NCBI GenBank assembly: GCA_964472545.1 | Contig: CAYYNP010000008.1 | Coordinates: 1 to 64,000 of the forward strand | DNA length: 64,000 bases | Reading direction: 5' to 3' | Source: CAYYNP01 sp964472545 | GTDB lineage: Bacteria > Planctomycetota > Planctomycetia > Pirellulales > Thermoguttaceae | Shown here: piece after piece, positions 34,104-42,513 of the stretch | How positions within the stretch are numbered: position 1 is the first letter of the stretch | Layout: each line of letters begins with the position of its first letter | The notes under the pieces: generated by a model | What the model was told of the DNA's origin: nothing | Seen by the model: the letters and a program-made list of their open reading frames with translations, nothing else | The model's database searches: none | Position numbers and translations under genes: made by a program

Positions 34104-34239
34104 AGCCGCGACCGGTGGTCGCGCCCGGGCACGCATTGAGTGCCGCGACACGTCGGCTTGGAGCGGGCGGCTGGGGACTGGGGGCGGGGCACGGGCATTT
34201 GCATCGGGAACTGTGGGCGCGACCACCGGTCGCGGCTTT
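34102..34239. repeat. Element with perfect 25-bp inverted repeats
   Basis: Left arm 34102-34126 starts AAAGCCGCGACCGGTGGTCG; right arm 34215-34239 is its exact complement. Each arm is itself nearly palindromic (GCGACC...GGTCGC). The 88-bp centre has no coding sign. A single arm with one mismatch is at 50448-50472 beside the gapA stop. Confidence 0.85.
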
Positions 34240-34254
34240 GTGCCGATGAAAACG

Positions 34255-34491
34255 CTACGGCTCGCGGATCATCGCCAGCCGCTGCCCTACTTCTACGGCC
34301 TCGTCCTCGTCCACGAGTGCCTCGGCCAACACGCCGTCGGCAGGTGCCGGCAGGTCAACGGTGGTCGCGCCGGCAAGAATCTCGACGATCGGATCGCCCT
34401 GCTGCACGCGGCTGCCGGGCTCGACGAGCCAGAGACTCACCCGCAGCGGTTGATCGTCGAGGCCGAGGTCGGGCAGGGTGAGGGCGAGCAT
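34255..34491 (-). CDS. Stand-alone lipoyl-like domain lacking the acceptor lysine (78 aa)
   Basis: The whole 78-residue protein aligns with the lipoyl/biotinyl carrier fold: LTLPDLGLDDQPLRVSLWLV, EPGSRVQQGDPIVEIL, VDLPAPADGVLAEAL and VEVGQRLAMI. In normal lipoyl domains the hairpin turn is ETDKA with the lipoylated Lys. Here it reads LAGATTV, so Ala 42 stands where Lys should be, with no length change. No MKM biotin motif is present. It is the third gene of a minus-strand cluster with lipB-like and lipA. It cannot be lipoylated in the usual way; it may be a structural or binding partner. The loss is visible in sequence; the role is unknown. Confidence 0.8.
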   Translation of the reverse strand: MLALTLPDLGLDDQPLRVSLWLVEPGSRVQQGDPIVEILAGATTVDLPAPADGVLAEALVDEDEAVEVGQRLAMIREP

Positions 34492-34532
34492 GGCGAGTGG
34501 GCAGTATGCAGTAGACAGTAGGCGGCGTGGGA

Positions 34533-35348
34533 TTAGTGGGGGAGCATTTCGCGGGCGTGGAAGCTGGAGCGGACGAAGGGGCCGGCGGCGACCTGCGGGA
34601 AACCGAGACGGCGGGCGGCGCGGCCGAGACGGTCGAATTCCTCCGGCGTCACGTAGCGGACGACGGGCATCTGCTTCGGCGACGGCTGGAGGTATTGCCC
34701 CAGAGTCAACAGCCGGCAGCCGGCGTCGAACAGGTCGGCCAGCGTGTCGAAGACCTCTTCGATCGTTTCACCCAACCCAAGCATCATCCCGGTCTTCAAC
34801 CGAATGGCCGGGCTCCGACGACGGATGCGTCGGAACATGTCGAGTGTCCAGCGGTAATTGGCCTTCGGGCCGCGCACGGCCGCGTAGAGCCGCGGGACGG
34901 TTTCCGTGTTGTGGTTGTAGACGTCCGGGGCCGCCTCGATCAGCTTATCGACCGACGTCGGATTGCCGCCGAAATCCGACGGCAGCACCTCGATCGTTGC
35001 CTCCGTTGCCCGGCGGATCGCTTCTACCGTTCGACAGAAATGCTCCGCACCGCCGTCCGGCAGATCGTCGCGGGCGACGCAGGTCACCACCACGTGCTGA
35101 AGCCCCAACCGCTTGGCCGCCTCGGCCACCCGACGCGGCTCGTCCACATCGACCGGCTTCGGCTTGCCCGTCTGCACGCCGCAAAAACGACACGCCCGGG
35201 TACACACCTCGCCGAGGATCATGAACGTGGCCGTCTTTTGCGAGTAGCACTCCATGCGGTTCGGGCAATGCGCATGGTCGCAGACGGTCTGCAAGTGCAG
35301 ATCATCCACCAACCGCGCCGTGGCGGCCAGCGCGTTGCCCTTGGGCAC
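34533..35348 (-). CDS. lipA: Lipoyl synthase (LipA)
   Basis: LipA is a radical-SAM enzyme that inserts two sulfurs into protein-bound octanoyl groups. The auxiliary-cluster cysteines (VCDHAHCPNRMEC, C-x4-C-x5-C), the radical-SAM cysteines (CTRACRFC) and the C-terminal Ser motif (FVRSSFHA) are all present. The open frame continues upstream of GTG 35348 with PRWLKRN before VPKGN, which is conserved LipA sequence, but no ATG, GTG or TTG precedes it; CTG 35370-35372 (LPRWLK) is the nearest possible start. From GTG the protein is 271 residues, slightly short. It lies between lipB-like (upstream) and the lipoyl-like gene (42 bp downstream). Confidence 0.93.
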   Translation of the reverse strand: MPKGNALAATARLVDDLHLQTVCDHAHCPNRMECYSQKTATFMILGEVCTRACRFCGVQTGKPKPVDVDEPRRVAEAAKRLGLQHVVVTCVARDDLPDGGAEHFCRTVEAIRRATEATIEVLPSDFGGNPTSVDKLIEAAPDVYNHNTETVPRLYAAVRGPKANYRWTLDMFRRIRRRSPAIRLKTGMMLGLGETIEEVFDTLADLFDAGCRLLTLGQYLQPSPKQMPVVRYVTPEEFDRLGRAARRLGFPQVAAGPFVRSSFHAREMLPH

Positions 35349-35444
35349 GTTGCGCTTCAGCCAGCGGGGCAGGGAGCGGGGATTCTGGATTTGTGATTTC
35401 GGATCGGTAATTTGGGGTTTCCGATTGCGTTCGACGTCTTAGCC

Positions 35445-36185
35445 CTATAGTGAGTTTTCAGCACGACCCGGCCGGCGGACGAGCATCGGATGCCCCGTGT
35501 GCAGGTGATATCGCTCGCATCCGAACGCCGCCGCAAGATGCCCCACCAGCGTCGCCCGCACGGTGGTCATCTTGACCGGGCCACGGCGTTCGGCCATCAG
35601 CGAACTCATCCGCTTGGGGCCCTCGGTGTTGATCTCGGCCAGCCGCAACAGGCCCAACGGCGGGCAGACGTTGAGATAGGCCCCGTAGTACGTTACCCAG
35701 TGGCGAACGGCCGTGCCCACGGCCGCCAGCCGTCCGGTGCGGCCGAAGATGTCCCAACTGCCGGCGGTCGCCCGGGCGGGGACGTTCAGATCCGTGAGCG
35801 TTTCGAGGATACCCGCCCGCAGGCGTTCGAGGTATTCGCCGACCGAAAAACCGTGCCACGCAAGCGGCACGATCGGATAGACGGCCAGTTGGCCCGGGCA
35901 GTGGACCAGGCATCCGCCGCCACGGTTGACCCAGCGGACGTCGATCTGGCGGCTGCGGACCATCCGGCTCTCGCTGGCGACCTGTTCCGGCGATCCGCCC
36001 CGGCCGACGGTGATCACCGCTTCGTGCTCGCAGAGCAACAGCGCGATCTGCCCGTCGCCCCGCTGGGCCAACTGGCGGACAAGCCGCTGCTGCAACTGCA
36101 AGCAACGCTCGAAACCGATCCGGCCGAGGAAATACGTCTGGACCGACGGCGACTGCTGTGCGGAATCTGGGACCACGGATGACAT
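35445..36185 (-). CDS. LipB-like octanoyltransferase homologue without catalytic Cys and Lys
   Basis: The fold and several motifs of LipB are clear: EHEAVITVGRGG, VNRGGGCLVHCPGQLAVYPI, RHWVTYYGAYLNV and MSSLMAERRG. LipB moves octanoyl groups from acyl-carrier protein to lipoyl domains with a Lys (K135 in E. coli) and a Cys thioester (C169). By hand alignment the Lys site is Arg 152 (TGRLAAVG for KKICSLG) and the Cys site is Glu 188 (INTEG for INPCG). Cys 174 lies nearby (LNVCPP) and might substitute, which is speculation. It is first in the lipB-lipA-lipoyl-like cluster. It may have lost activity, use another chemistry or bind lipoyl-type ligands. Confidence 0.82.
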   Translation of the reverse strand: MSSVVPDSAQQSPSVQTYFLGRIGFERCLQLQQRLVRQLAQRGDGQIALLLCEHEAVITVGRGGSPEQVASESRMVRSRQIDVRWVNRGGGCLVHCPGQLAVYPIVPLAWHGFSVGEYLERLRAGILETLTDLNVPARATAGSWDIFGRTGRLAAVGTAVRHWVTYYGAYLNVCPPLGLLRLAEINTEGPKRMSSLMAERRGPVKMTTVRATLVGHLAAAFGCERYHLHTGHPMLVRRPGRAENSL

Positions 36186-36278
36186 GGCAGAGGTTGAGCT
36201 AGACGGACAAAGCGGGTAAAAGAGAGATTATCCTCCGAAGGCCGGCCCGGCGGAAGGCCATTTCCCAACGAGCCGGCG

Positions 36279-36809
36279 ATGCCTCAGACCGGCAATGTCT
36301 CAGAGAGGACCCCCGCCACGTCCAAGAAGCAGAAAAAGAAGAAGGGCTCCGCCAAGGAGAACCCGAACGAACGCGTGATCGCCGAGAATCGCAAGGCCCG
36401 GCACAACTACATGGTGTTTGACACCCTGGAGTGTGGCATCGTGCTGGTCGGCAGCGAGGTGAAGAGTCTGCGCAACGGCAAGGTCTCGCTGGCCGAGGCC
36501 TACGGGCGGATCCGCAACGGCGAGGTCTGGCTGGTCGGCTGCGATATTGCGGAGTACGCCGAGGCCAACCGCTTCAACCACGAGCCGCGCCGCCGCCGCA
36601 AGCTGCTGATGCACCGCCGCGAAATCAAGCGGTTCGCCAGCAAGGCGTTTGAAAAGGGCCTCACGCTGGTGCCGCTGCGGATGTACTTCAAGAGCGGCCG
36701 GGCCAAGGTGCTGATGGCGATCTGCCGCGGCCGTCAGTCGCACGACAAACGCGAAGCAATGAAGAAGGCCGAAGCCAAACGCGAGATGCAGCGGCAGATC
36801 TTCCGGTGA
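36279..36809 (+). CDS. smpB: SsrA-binding protein (SmpB)
   Basis: SmpB binds tmRNA and brings it to stalled ribosomes for trans-translation. From about residue 32 the sequence is typical: NRKARHNYMVFDTLECGIVL, VGSEVKSLRNGKVSL, EVWLVGCDIAEYAEANRFNH, RKLLMHRREIKRF and the basic tail DKREAMKKAEAKREMQRQIF that inserts in the decoding centre. The first 30 residues (SKKQKKKKGSAKEN) are an extra Lys-rich extension; a later start is less likely since no other ATG lies before the core. No tmRNA gene was seen nearby. It is divergent from the lipB-like gene. Confidence 0.94.
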   Translation: MPQTGNVSERTPATSKKQKKKKGSAKENPNERVIAENRKARHNYMVFDTLECGIVLVGSEVKSLRNGKVSLAEAYGRIRNGEVWLVGCDIAEYAEANRFNHEPRRRRKLLMHRREIKRFASKAFEKGLTLVPLRMYFKSGRAKVLMAICRGRQSHDKREAMKKAEAKREMQRQIFR

Positions 36810-36847
36810 AAGGCCGGCTCCGTGATTGGGTGACTGGCTCCGCGATT

Positions 36848-36943
36848 GGGTGGCTGGGGCAAAGCGCAGCGGTGCCCCAGTGATTCACGGGCTGCGAGAG
36901 GGCCGACGACCTGGGGCACCGCTGCGCCATGCCCCAGCCACCC
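36848..36943. repeat. Palindromic interspersed repeat, GGGTGGCTGGGG family, copy 4
   Basis: The best-preserved copy: starts GGGTGGCTGGGGCAAAGCGC and ends CATGCCCCAGCCACCC, arms of about 30 bp. Just left of it GGCTCCGTGATTGGGTGACT is repeated with changes (GGCTCCGCGATTGGGTGGCT), a partial duplication of its edge. It sits between convergent genes (smpB and the EF-hand gene). Confidence 0.85.
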
Positions 36944-36964
36944 GGCATCGCTTCGGTAGACGCG

Positions 36965-38824
36965 TTACCGGCCGCCCCACGGCGTACGTCCGTCGCCAAA
37001 TCTGCGGGTCGAGGGAGCCCGCTCCGGTCGCCTTTCGGGGTCCGACGGCGGCGATCGCTGGCCGTCCGGCGGACGGCGCTCGGTCTGATCGGGTCCATTG
37101 GACGGACCGTCGCTTGGTGAGTTCTCACTGGCTGCCGCTGCCGCGGCGGCCTCGGCCTCGGCCTTGGCGGCTTCGACGTCGGCCACCGATCTGGCCAACA
37201 GCGCCCAGCCGTGTAGCGAACCGGGCCGCTCGCTCCGCCAGCCGCCGATCACCAGGATCCACGTGCCCCGGATTCTGCGGTCGTAGAAGCTGCTCAGGCT
37301 CGGCTGCTTCTTCTCGACCGACTCCGGTTGGTATCGTCCGGCAAACGGCGGCCGGCCGCGCGTGATTGGCGTCTCGGCCTCGTCGTCGAGGATCGTGTTG
37401 TTGAAGTGATCGTCATGGTCGCCAACGCCCGTGAACAACTCGATCCGCTGTCCGCTGGGCCCGACCAAGTATGCGTCGAGCCAGCTAACGTGCGAATGCG
37501 TGACCGAAATCCGCACGTCGAGGTCCCCGACCATCATCTCGTCGTTGACGGTGATCTGCGAACTGATCGTCCCCCGGGCGGGGATGACCTTGAACTGGCG
37601 GCTCTCGAAGGCAACTTGTCCGGGCGGCGGGGGCTCTTCACCGAGACACTCGTCGGGCATCAGCACGCCGTCTTGGTTCTGATCGTACAGGGCGAACTCC
37701 TGGGCCTTCTCGTCCGTCCACTCGTCGGTGAATTCCGACATCGCCACCTGCCCGTCGCCGTTGAGATCGCGCTCGTTGAACCAAAGCGGCAACCCGTGCG
37801 GCAGCCGGACCTTGGTGCGGTCCGTCCGCTCGCGAACCCAGAGATAGAGTTCGCGGCGGTCGACGACGTCGCCGGTGGGATTGGCGTCGCCCATGTTCTC
37901 GCTGGCCGCCATCTTCCGCCATTCCACGCGGTCGATATCGCCGTCGCGGTTGGCGTCGTAGCGCTGCATCAAGTTGCCCACCAACTCCCACGTACCGCGA
38001 TCGCCCCACTGCTCGCGGCGTTTGCGCTCTTCCGCCTCGTGACGCTGCCGGGCTTCCTCCTGCTCGCGGCGGTGGGCGGCCTCCGCGTTGCGCCGACGCT
38101 CCTCCTCACGCTTTTGCCACTCCGCCCGCTTGCGTTGCTCTTCGGCCCAACGTTGCTCGGGCGTCTGGTGCCCACGATCGGCCGCCGTCTCGCGACGCGT
38201 GGCGTAACGCAAGGCCATTTCCTGCTTGCTGAGCCGTTTGTCGCCGTTCTTGTCGTAGTCCAACGGGTTGCCGTACCACCGCTCGCGTTCGAGTTCGCGG
38301 CCGTCGAGAAACCCGTCACGGTTGCGGTCGTGTTCACGAAATCGCTCTGCGGCCTGTTTCAGATCGGCTTCGTTGATCTTGATCCGCACACCGGTGTCGT
38401 TCTCGTCGCCGAAGCCGGGGATCGGATCGTCGCCGGTCGGACCGAAACCCGGCACGCCTTCGTCGTCGCCCGCGCCGGAGCCCTCGGAAAACGCCGCGCT
38501 CGAAAAGTTCGGATACGGCCCACCGCGCGCACGGTGATACGCGTAGACGGCGTCGCCCAAGGCCGACAGAGAAAGTGGCTTCGCCGGATCGAGCCGAGCC
38601 AGCGAGGCGTAATGCTCGATGTACGGCCGGGCTTGTTCCGAAATCTCCTGGGCATCGAGTTGCCCGTCCTGATTCGCGTCCATCCCCCACAACGCGTCGA
38701 TCACCGTCTCTGCCCGAGGATCGCGCACGGGCTCACCGGCGGGGGCGAATTGCAGCCACGCGAACGCCAACACCACCGGCAGACCGCAAATCCACGTCCG
38801 GCAACGGCGCGGTTGGCATGGCAT
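36965..38824 (-). CDS. Secreted EF-hand protein with proprotein-convertase P-domain
   Basis: The signal peptide is about residues 1-29 (TWICGLPVVLAFAWLQFAPA, cleavage AGE). At least six EF-hand-like loops follow: DANQDGQLDAQE, DRNRDGFLDGRE, DKNGDKRLSKQE, DANRDGDIDRVE, DLNGDGQVAMSE and DQNQDGVLMPDE, with an Arg/Glu-rich helix of about 60 residues in the middle. Residues about 425-545 match a P/Homo B domain (RISVTHSHVSWLDAYLVGPS, GVGDHDDHFNNTILDDEA, GTWILVIGGW). The P-domain normally follows a subtilisin-type protease; here no protease is seen. Low-complexity tail. A calcium-binding cell-surface role is likely but inferred. Confidence 0.83.
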   Translation of the reverse strand: MPCQPRRCRTWICGLPVVLAFAWLQFAPAGEPVRDPRAETVIDALWGMDANQDGQLDAQEISEQARPYIEHYASLARLDPAKPLSLSALGDAVYAYHRARGGPYPNFSSAAFSEGSGAGDDEGVPGFGPTGDDPIPGFGDENDTGVRIKINEADLKQAAERFREHDRNRDGFLDGRELERERWYGNPLDYDKNGDKRLSKQEMALRYATRRETAADRGHQTPEQRWAEEQRKRAEWQKREEERRRNAEAAHRREQEEARQRHEAEERKRREQWGDRGTWELVGNLMQRYDANRDGDIDRVEWRKMAASENMGDANPTGDVVDRRELYLWVRERTDRTKVRLPHGLPLWFNERDLNGDGQVAMSEFTDEWTDEKAQEFALYDQNQDGVLMPDECLGEEPPPPGQVAFESRQFKVIPARGTISSQITVNDEMMVGDLDVRISVTHSHVSWLDAYLVGPSGQRIELFTGVGDHDDHFNNTILDDEAETPITRGRPPFAGRYQPESVEKKQPSLSSFYDRRIRGTWILVIGGWRSERPGSLHGWALLARSVADVEAAKAEAEAAAAAAASENSPSDGPSNGPDQTERRPPDGQRSPPSDPERRPERAPSTRRFGDGRTPWGGR

Positions 38825-39243
38825 GGCAGCCCTTTCCGGTTGTCGAGGCGGGATGACGCTAGGGGCGGGAAACGACGCGAGGTCTACATTCAGTGATAAA
38901 TGGTCGCGGTGGGAAAGTCAACCTCGGTGGTGCGATCGCGCGTGGGAACAGATGCCCAAGTCGTTTGGAGGCGGGCCACCATCGGCCGCTCTACGTTCTC
39001 CGGTCTCTCTCTCCGAATCGGGTGCGGGTATCGCTTGACACGAACGCCGGTAAGCACGCGAGCACCGCGACGGCTCACAAACTGGCCACAGAAGGCGATT
39101 TCGGTGCCAAATGGGCCCGCGCCCCTGCCTTGCGGGCGTACAGGCACCACCCTTTGTGGTTAATCTCTCGCGGCGGAGCGCTGGGCATTGGGTCGAAGTC
39201 AAGGAAGGCGCGCGCTTTTCGCACATCTACCCGCGCATCGAAT
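38825..39243. other. Intergenic stretch without recognised feature
   Basis: Frames on both strands exist but look like shadows (Arg/Pro-rich, no ribosome site). No palindromic repeat, promoter or RNA gene was recognised. Confidence 0.4.
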
Positions 39244-39942
39244 CTAGGGCAGCCTTTCAAGTGTGTTGTCGGCCACCTGGCGGATAGAGACACACAGCTT
39301 GCGAAACTCGGCACAATCGCGATACCAGGCATCGCTGGGCGATTGGCGAATAACTCGATGGTATTTCCCGCCTTGCACCACCTCCAAGATCCAGCTTTCC
39401 CAGTCCAGGATTCGCCACCTCCCAACCATGCCGTTGTCATAGACAACTTCTTGTGCCTCTTCAGTCGGAAGGTCCCAAAACCCGGACTGCCCTACCTGAT
39501 CTCGGAGCGTGTTCCATGCAAACTCGTCAATAGTTTCCTCGGAAATCGTATCGAGTTCTCCCGGGTCGTACCCGCCTTTGCCGGAGAGGCGTTTGCGGAC
39601 GAGGATCACCTCGGTGCCCAAGTCCTGGATACGAATCACGATGGGATTGTCGAACGTGGGAACATAGAGGAAGCGGACGGTATCAGCCGGCGGATTCCCC
39701 GGATCTTCGTTCAGCACCGGTTCTTGCATGGCGCCGAGAATCATCGAACGCCAAGCACTCACGTCGGGAGGTGGTGTTGAGTTCGCCTCGGGCGCGCTGG
39801 GCGGCGGGCTCGACTGTGCCAGCGGCGTAGACGTGCGGTTGTCTGGTGGCGCCTCCGCGACGGGGCGTGTCTTGCCTGGGGCGCTGCAGCCTGCCAGGAC
39901 GCTCACCGCAAGTACGAACAGACTTCTGCCAAGACTCACCAT
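39244..39942 (-). CDS. Hypothetical lipoprotein (232 aa)
   Basis: The start at 39940-39942 gives a lipoprotein signal (MVSLGRSLFVLAVSVLAGCS, lipid-bearing Cys 19); the 89 residues upstream in the open frame are rejected as non-coding. A Pro/Ser-rich linker (to about residue 70) leads to an unrecognised domain with PTFDNPIVIRIQDLGTEVIL, LDTISEETIDEFAWNTL and RWRILDWESWILEVVQGGKY. It should be anchored in the envelope facing the periplasm. Codon use seems less G+C-biased than its neighbours. Function unknown. Confidence 0.72.
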   Translation of the reverse strand: MVSLGRSLFVLAVSVLAGCSAPGKTRPVAEAPPDNRTSTPLAQSSPPPSAPEANSTPPPDVSAWRSMILGAMQEPVLNEDPGNPPADTVRFLYVPTFDNPIVIRIQDLGTEVILVRKRLSGKGGYDPGELDTISEETIDEFAWNTLRDQVGQSGFWDLPTEEAQEVVYDNGMVGRWRILDWESWILEVVQGGKYHRVIRQSPSDAWYRDCAEFRKLCVSIRQVADNTLERLP

Positions 39943-40089
39943 CTCGCTGTACCTCGTACCGCGTGTTGACCACGGGCACATTCGTTGCAGAAGGCGAGCA
40001 CTATTCCAGGGGCGGCCGACAGAACCACCTATGCGGGTCACAATGATCGTAACACCCCACGCTGGCGGTAAGCCCAGCCCGTTCGGTTT

Positions 40090-40174
40090 TGCCCCAGATC
40101 CCATTCCGCCCGGAGTCCTTCTCCTGGCCCGTTTGTGCTTTGGTAGGCGGCCGTGATGACAACACAGACAGAAC
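40090..40174 (+). repeat. Direct repeat A (decayed copy of a gene start)
   Basis: About 82 per cent identical, by eye, to 42514-42599: both run from TGCCCCAGA through CCTGGCCCG and TGCTTTGGTAGG to GATGACAA and ACAGACAGAAC. In the right-hand copy this segment holds the ribosome site and ATG of the DprE1-like gene. Copy A is followed only by the antisense of the cytochrome gene. Confidence 0.75.
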
Positions 40175-40198
40175 GCCCTCGGCCGCCGCGCGGAAGCG

Positions 40199-40816
40199 TC
40201 AGTTATCAAGATCGGGCTGAAGCGGACGCTGCGACTCGTGAGCGTAGTAGCGTGCGATGGCCAGCATCTCGTCGTACGTCAACGAAGACCTTCCGTCCAT
40301 GTGGGACTGCACGATACTCGGCCACGCGGCGGCGGGGAACTCGCGTGGCCGGTAGAAGCGGTGGCACCCGACGCACCCGGTGGCGGCGAGCGCCTGTCCG
40401 CGCCGGAGTTCTTCGGGATCGATCGGTTCGTCGAAAGCCACCGGCAGCATGCCCGATTCGGTGCCGCCGCGGGTCAACCGCGAGGCCGCAACCATGTACT
40501 TGGTCATGTCTCCGATCTGCCGCTTCGTCAGCACGGACTTGCTGCCCATATCCTGCATCAGGCTCGGCCACGCCGAGGCCGGGTACTCGTGCGGCCAGAA
40601 GAACCGGTGACACTCCGTACACTCGGTGACCACCAGCGCGCGCCCTCGTTGCACGGCACAATAGTCGTCGCCCTGCACGGCCCCCAGCCCGACAACGTCT
40701 TCTGCCGTGGGCAACACCGTGCAATGGTTGGCACAGCCCAGACCGATCGCCACGATCAGGCCGAGTCCCAACGCGGCGAAAACGGCACAGTATAGCCCGT
40801 AGGTTCGCTTAGACAC
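40199..40816 (-). CDS. Diheme c-type cytochrome lipoprotein (205 aa)
   Basis: The GTG at 40814-40816 is preceded by GGGAGAG and starts a membrane signal (TYGLYCAVFAALGLGLIVAI, then GLGC, a possible lipobox). Two heme sites follow in similar surroundings: CTECHRFFWPHEYPASAWPS and CVGCHRFYRPREFPAAAWPS, so the domain was duplicated. Each CxxCH binds one heme c covalently. The axial Met may be among those in the segments between. It lies 14 bp after the porin gene on the same strand, so the two form one unit. A periplasmic electron-transfer role coupled to the porin's substrate is an inference. Confidence 0.82.
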   Translation of the reverse strand: MSKRTYGLYCAVFAALGLGLIVAIGLGCANHCTVLPTAEDVVGLGAVQGDDYCAVQRGRALVVTECTECHRFFWPHEYPASAWPSLMQDMGSKSVLTKRQIGDMTKYMVAASRLTRGGTESGMLPVAFDEPIDPEELRRGQALAATGCVGCHRFYRPREFPAAAWPSIVQSHMDGRSSLTYDEMLAIARYYAHESQRPLQPDLDN

Positions 40817-40830
40817 GATCGCTCTCCCAA

Positions 40831-42099
40831 TTAGAACTGCCAGCCGAAGCCGAGGTTGACCCGATTTGCGAGATGGTTGGCCGTGGCGTCGTTCGGAATC
40901 TGGTAATCGAACTTGACCGCAAAGGTGGGTACGGGCAGGAAGGTGATCCCGAAGGTCCACTCGTCGCGGTTGCCCGCCCCGTTTTCGGCCACGCCCGCCG
41001 GCATGCGATACTGGGTGTTGAAGTCGTCGTAGCGAACGAACACCACGGCATCCGCGCGCTGCATCCGGTCGTATCGCCAACACTCCGGCCAGACGTGGAC
41101 GGCGGCTTCAAGGTACCAGCCGAAGATCTCCGAGGCGGTCCCGTTGCCGATCTCCGCTGCGCCGTTGATATTCTCGAAGGCCAAGGCGCCGCGCAGGTCG
41201 AAGCACGCACCGGTATACTCCAAGTCGGCCGATACGACGGCAATATCGCCGTCGATCCCCGGGTCGCTGCCCTTGTTGCCGTTGTCCAGTCCGCCGAGGA
41301 AGGTCGAGACGCCCGTCCGCAAAGTTCGCGTGCCGGAAACCGGGTGGATCGCGAATGGGAAGAGGTCCAGACGCCCGGTAAACGCCATCTCGTTGAGGCT
41401 CGTTCTCTCCTTGATCCGTCCGCTGCGAATGCCGTTGGTGGCGCTGAACTGCGACCCGTCGAGGCTCGTGACCAGGTAGGCCTCGTATTTCAGCCCGGGG
41501 CAGGCCCATCCCACCACGCCGATGCCGTCCGCCGACCAGGTGCTGGGGATGACATACTTCGCGAACGACGGCCGCTCGACGCCGTTGAACGTCGGCGGCT
41601 CGTGCTTCTGGTTGATGATGCCCAAAGGCACCAGCACGCGGCCCGCACGTACGTGCAGACACTCCGAGTGGACGTATTCGACGTAGGCCTGCTCGAACCC
41701 GATTTCGCCGCCGCTGCTTTTCGATACGAAAGCGTGCTCGATTTCGAGTTCCGAATTGAACACCAGCCAATCGGTGAACTCGTAGCCCAGGAAGATCACT
41801 TGGCGGTGCAGGTCGAACATGTCGCCGTTGGGTGCTTCGTCGGAGTTGACGTGCATCTCGCCGTAGCCACCGAGCGAAAGCCGCTGATACCATTGCCGCG
41901 AATGCCCGTATGCCGTCGAATAGTCGGCAAGCGGCTGAGAGTGCCGCGGCACCGCCGACGTCTCGTACGCCGCAGCCTCGACTTCCGTGTAATCGGTTTC
42001 GGCCGCCAGACCCGGCCCGCTGCAAACGGCCAGAACCACGGCAATCGCGACCAGTGCTGGCTGCTTGGGTATCTCCCCTCTTCCGCCTAGTTGGCTCAT
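40831..42099 (-). CDS. Porin-like outer-membrane protein
   Basis: ATG 42097-42099 with AAAGGA upstream gives a signal peptide (ending CSGPGLAAE). The mature protein is rich in alternating strands: LSLGGYGEMHVN, FDLHRQVIFLGYEFTDWLVF, NSELEIEHAF, FEQAYVEYVHSECLHVRAGR, VLVPLGIINQKHEPP and the C-terminal VNLGFGWQF ending in Phe, as outer-membrane barrels do. It resembles phosphate-selective porin O/P-type proteins. Substrate cannot be told. The diheme cytochrome gene follows directly. The unit is bordered by the two direct repeats at 40090-40174 and 42514-42599. Confidence 0.8.
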   Translation of the reverse strand: MSQLGGRGEIPKQPALVAIAVVLAVCSGPGLAAETDYTEVEAAAYETSAVPRHSQPLADYSTAYGHSRQWYQRLSLGGYGEMHVNSDEAPNGDMFDLHRQVIFLGYEFTDWLVFNSELEIEHAFVSKSSGGEIGFEQAYVEYVHSECLHVRAGRVLVPLGIINQKHEPPTFNGVERPSFAKYVIPSTWSADGIGVVGWACPGLKYEAYLVTSLDGSQFSATNGIRSGRIKERTSLNEMAFTGRLDLFPFAIHPVSGTRTLRTGVSTFLGGLDNGNKGSDPGIDGDIAVVSADLEYTGACFDLRGALAFENINGAAEIGNGTASEIFGWYLEAAVHVWPECWRYDRMQRADAVVFVRYDDFNTQYRMPAGVAENGAGNRDEWTFGITFLPVPTFAVKFDYQIPNDATANHLANRVNLGFGWQF

Positions 42100-42513
42100 G
42101 AAAAGCATTCCTTTGCTTTCTAGCCCGCGGCCGTTCTTCACACGGCAACAGACGGGCGTCTCCGGCGCGGGCATCCTTGGGGACGGTCCGTAGTGGTTCG
42201 GTGTCCCCCCAAGCGGCAGGATTCATACCATCAGAATAATCGGCAGACTCGGCGCATATCTCCAGAGCGAGTTGTCATAAACGTGGGGGGGATGGCGCGC
42301 GGTCCGATTGTCATTTCGGCTCGATTAGATGGGCAAGCTGATCTGCTGGCAGCTCGGTGAGAGAGTGGGGCAGGCACGGAACATTGCTAGGTGGCAACTG
42401 CGTCTTGCGTGCGCTTTTCGGATGTTCGGCACAGGCGGACCCCACGCCAGAAACAGATCAACGCACACCTCTTTTCTCTCCCCTCATTGGTATGGCTCAT
42501 GTCCGTTCGATCT
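42100..42513. other. Divergent intergenic region, no clear feature
   Basis: Lies between the porin gene and the DprE1-like gene. Only the repeat at its right end was recognised; short frames here have no coding character. Confidence 0.35.

Noticed and set aside
34255..34491. Reading the small lipoyl-like protein as a biotin carrier
   Set aside because: There is no MKM motif; the fold start LPDLG fits lipoyl domains, and no biotin-dependent carboxylase gene is nearby.
38893..39780. A 295-codon plus-strand frame over the lipoprotein gene
   Set aside because: The minus-strand lipoprotein has a proper lipoprotein signal and domain; the plus frame is a shadow.
40153..40629. A 158-codon plus-strand frame starting in direct repeat A
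   Set aside because: Only its first few codons resemble the DprE1-like start; the rest is antisense to the heme gene.
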